Notes under the pieces: generated by a model
Told to the model about the DNA's origin: nothing
Databases searched by the model: none
The model's input: the letters and a program-made list of their open reading frames with translations, nothing else
Assembly: GCA_003215315.1 (NCBI GenBank)
Contig: QCKO01000006.1
Coordinates: 25,225-89,224, forward strand
Direction of reading: 5' to 3'
Source of the DNA: Prochlorococcus sp. AG-409-P19
GTDB lineage: Bacteria; Cyanobacteriota; Cyanobacteriia; PCC-6307; Cyanobiaceae
DNA length: 64,000 nt
Shown: positions 62,778 to 64,000 of the stretch, piece after piece
Position numbering within the stretch: the stretch's first letter is position 1
Layout of the letters: each line of letters starts with the position of its first letter
Position numbers and translations under genes: made by a program

Positions 62778-63731
62778 TTTCTTGAGCTTAGAACTAATAA
62801 GCATTTCTATTAATTCTTCAATTTTCACGTTAGCTTTCCAATTTAAATCTTTATGCATTGGTATAGGGTCACCATAACTCTTCTCTATATCACTTGCACG
62901 ATATAGTGTTTTTTTGGATTGCACATGATCTTCCCAATTCAAGTTGAGCTTTGTAAATGTAATTTCAATAAATTTCTTTAATGTTGTTAACTCGCCTGTA
63001 CAAATCACCTGATCTTTCAAAAGCTTAGAACGCGTCATTATCTGTACCCCTTCAACATATTCCGGAGCCCAACCCCAGTCTCTAGCAATGTTTAAATTCC
63101 CTAGCTCTAACTTATGATTCCTATTTTTCAAACAATGAATTGCCCCTGATATGATTTTCTGAGTTACAAAGGTTTCATTGCGTAGAGGTGATTCATGATT
63201 GAATAAGATTCCAGTTACACATTTAAGATTATGAATCTCCCTATATATCTTTACTAAATTTAAACTTGCTTGCTTGCCAATAGCATAAGGGTTGGCCGGC
63301 TTTTGAGAATGACCTAGGTCAGCTTTCTTTATAGTGTGGCCAAAGATTTCACTACTCCCAGCAAAAAACAAATGACCTGTGTAATTTAGTTTTTTGCTTA
63401 CTTCCAGAATATTAATTGTTCCTTGGATGATGCTATCCAAAGTTTCTATAGGGTTAGCAAATGATTTCCCTACAGATGATTGTGCGGCAAAATTGTAAAT
63501 CTCGTTAGGTTGATATTTGTCAATTAACTTTTGAACCGTATTGAAATCTGTTATATCTCCTTGCTCTATTTTGACATCTTTTGCGATGCCAAGAATTTCG
63601 TGATTAGGTGACATGCATGCCTTACTTCTTTTGAGCCCTATTACCTCAAAGTCTTGTTTCAAAAGAGACTTGCAAATCAAAGAGCCATCTTGCCCTTGGG
63701 AACCAAAAATCAAAGCTGTTTTTTGTGCCAA
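62772..63731 (-). CDS. GDP-mannose 4,6-dehydratase-family sugar-nucleotide enzyme
   Basis: 319 residues. NAD(P) site ALIFGSQGQDGSLICKSLL (about 6-24), active site SSEIFGH and the YxxxK pair NPYAIGKQA, and the family hallmarks GILFNHESPLRNETFVTQKI (about 186-205) and RDWGWAPEYVEGV. It makes GDP-4-keto-6-deoxymannose, the precursor of fucose, rhamnose or perosamine-type residues, or acts as a close relative. It is about 50 residues shorter than typical Gmd enzymes (about 370). It converges on and overlaps the triple-GT gene by 6 nt, supporting a common role in surface glycan supply. Confidence 0.85.
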   Translation of the reverse strand: MAQKTALIFGSQGQDGSLICKSLLKQDFEVIGLKRSKACMSPNHEILGIAKDVKIEQGDITDFNTVQKLIDKYQPNEIYNFAAQSSVGKSFANPIETLDSIIQGTINILEVSKKLNYTGHLFFAGSSEIFGHTIKKADLGHSQKPANPYAIGKQASLNLVKIYREIHNLKCVTGILFNHESPLRNETFVTQKIISGAIHCLKNRNHKLELGNLNIARDWGWAPEYVEGVQIMTRSKLLKDQVICTGELTTLKKFIEITFTKLNLNWEDHVQSKKTLYRASDIEKSYGDPIPMHKDLNWKANVKIEELIEMLISSKLKKL

Positions 63732-63853
63732 GAAATTTTTGAGGTTCTAGTTCATTTTCTCCATGTATTGGTCAAAAATTCAAGATTGATTATTAGTTCT
63801 ATTTAATTCCATAATTTCTTGTAAATACCGACACTTTTTAAGAATTACTTATT

Positions 63854-63985
63854 GTGACGATTTTAGCTTTGCCACGTTTATTTGGTTCTTCCCTTGCTGC
63901 AGTGTGCACTTTGATATCTGCACTGTCTGTGAACAGTCTCATAGGCCTGCTTCTAATCGATAGATCCTTTTTGAATGAGATCTAA
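63854..63985 (+). CDS. Possible short hydrophobic ORF (43 aa)
   Basis: Begins with GTG (VTILALPRLFGSSLAAV) and ends at TAA, mostly hydrophobic with one possible membrane helix. It lies in the 269-nt end gap after the GDP-mannose dehydratase-family gene. No family recognised and no clear ribosome binding site. It may be a remnant or chance frame; listed because the gap otherwise holds nothing. Confidence 0.2.
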   Translation: MTILALPRLFGSSLAAVCTLISALSVNSLIGLLLIDRSFLNEI

Positions 63986-64000
63986 TTGCAATTAATAAGA

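Overview
This window looks like a stretch of the chromosome of a marine picocyanobacterium, most likely a low-light-type Prochlorococcus. The DNA is AT-rich and genes are packed tightly on both strands with short gaps. The content is typically cyanobacterial: PsbZ, a Psb34-like protein, a Ycf37-like TPR protein, a Ycf23/DUF561 protein, SqdB/SqdX for sulfolipid, an acyl desaturase, a chorismate-lyase-type enzyme and a four-ACT aspartokinase. The assignment rests on recognised proteins and gene neighbourhoods; no search was run, and the strain is not identified.

Layout. 0-6 kb (minus): aspS, gcvT, speB, speE, mazG, with one small Cys-rich gene on plus. 6.1-6.6 kb: tRNA-Val(TAC) and a gene-poor gap. 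6.6-11 kb: two hypothetical genes, valS and a TVP38/TMEM64 membrane protein. 11-20.4 kb: ligA with a coupled 59-aa gene that the ORF track misses, small hypotheticals, a SprT-like protein, chorismate lyase, mnmG, dnaB, rplI and desC. 20.4-26.3 kb (plus): an HTH-like protein, a PLP enzyme, gcvH and gcvP. 26.3-31.1 kb (minus): sqdX, sqdB, psb34-like, thiG, a Ycf37-like gene, rplT and rpmI. 31.2-34.2 kb (plus): a SpoIID-domain protein and a membrane GT2. 34-39.6 kb (minus): dnaX, clpX, clpP, tig. 39.7-43.8 kb (plus): asd, dapA, RNase J. 43.8-55.1 kb: tilS, ycf23-like, uvrB, lysC, holA, cbiC, mutS, psbZ, ribH.

From tRNA-Gly(GCC) at 55.2 kb to the end the character changes. This part is visibly AT-richer and holds surface and secretion genes: a large protein joining a cadherin-like segment, a cyclophilin domain, an RTX-like block and DUF4214; a GNAT; a SAM methyltransferase translationally coupled to a 1214-aa protein with three glycosyltransferase modules; and a convergent GDP-mannose 4,6-dehydratase-family gene. 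I read it as the edge of a cell-surface polysaccharide island.

How the genes work together: gcvT/gcvH/gcvP form most of the glycine cleavage system, split over two loci. lysC, asd and dapA start the aspartate-family/lysine pathway. speB and speE make polyamines. sqdB and sqdX make sulfolipid. tig, clpP and clpX form a folding/proteolysis operon. dnaB, dnaX, holA, ligA, mutS and uvrB serve replication and repair. The most unusual objects are the cyclophilin-RTX-DUF4214 protein and the triple-GT/methyltransferase pair.
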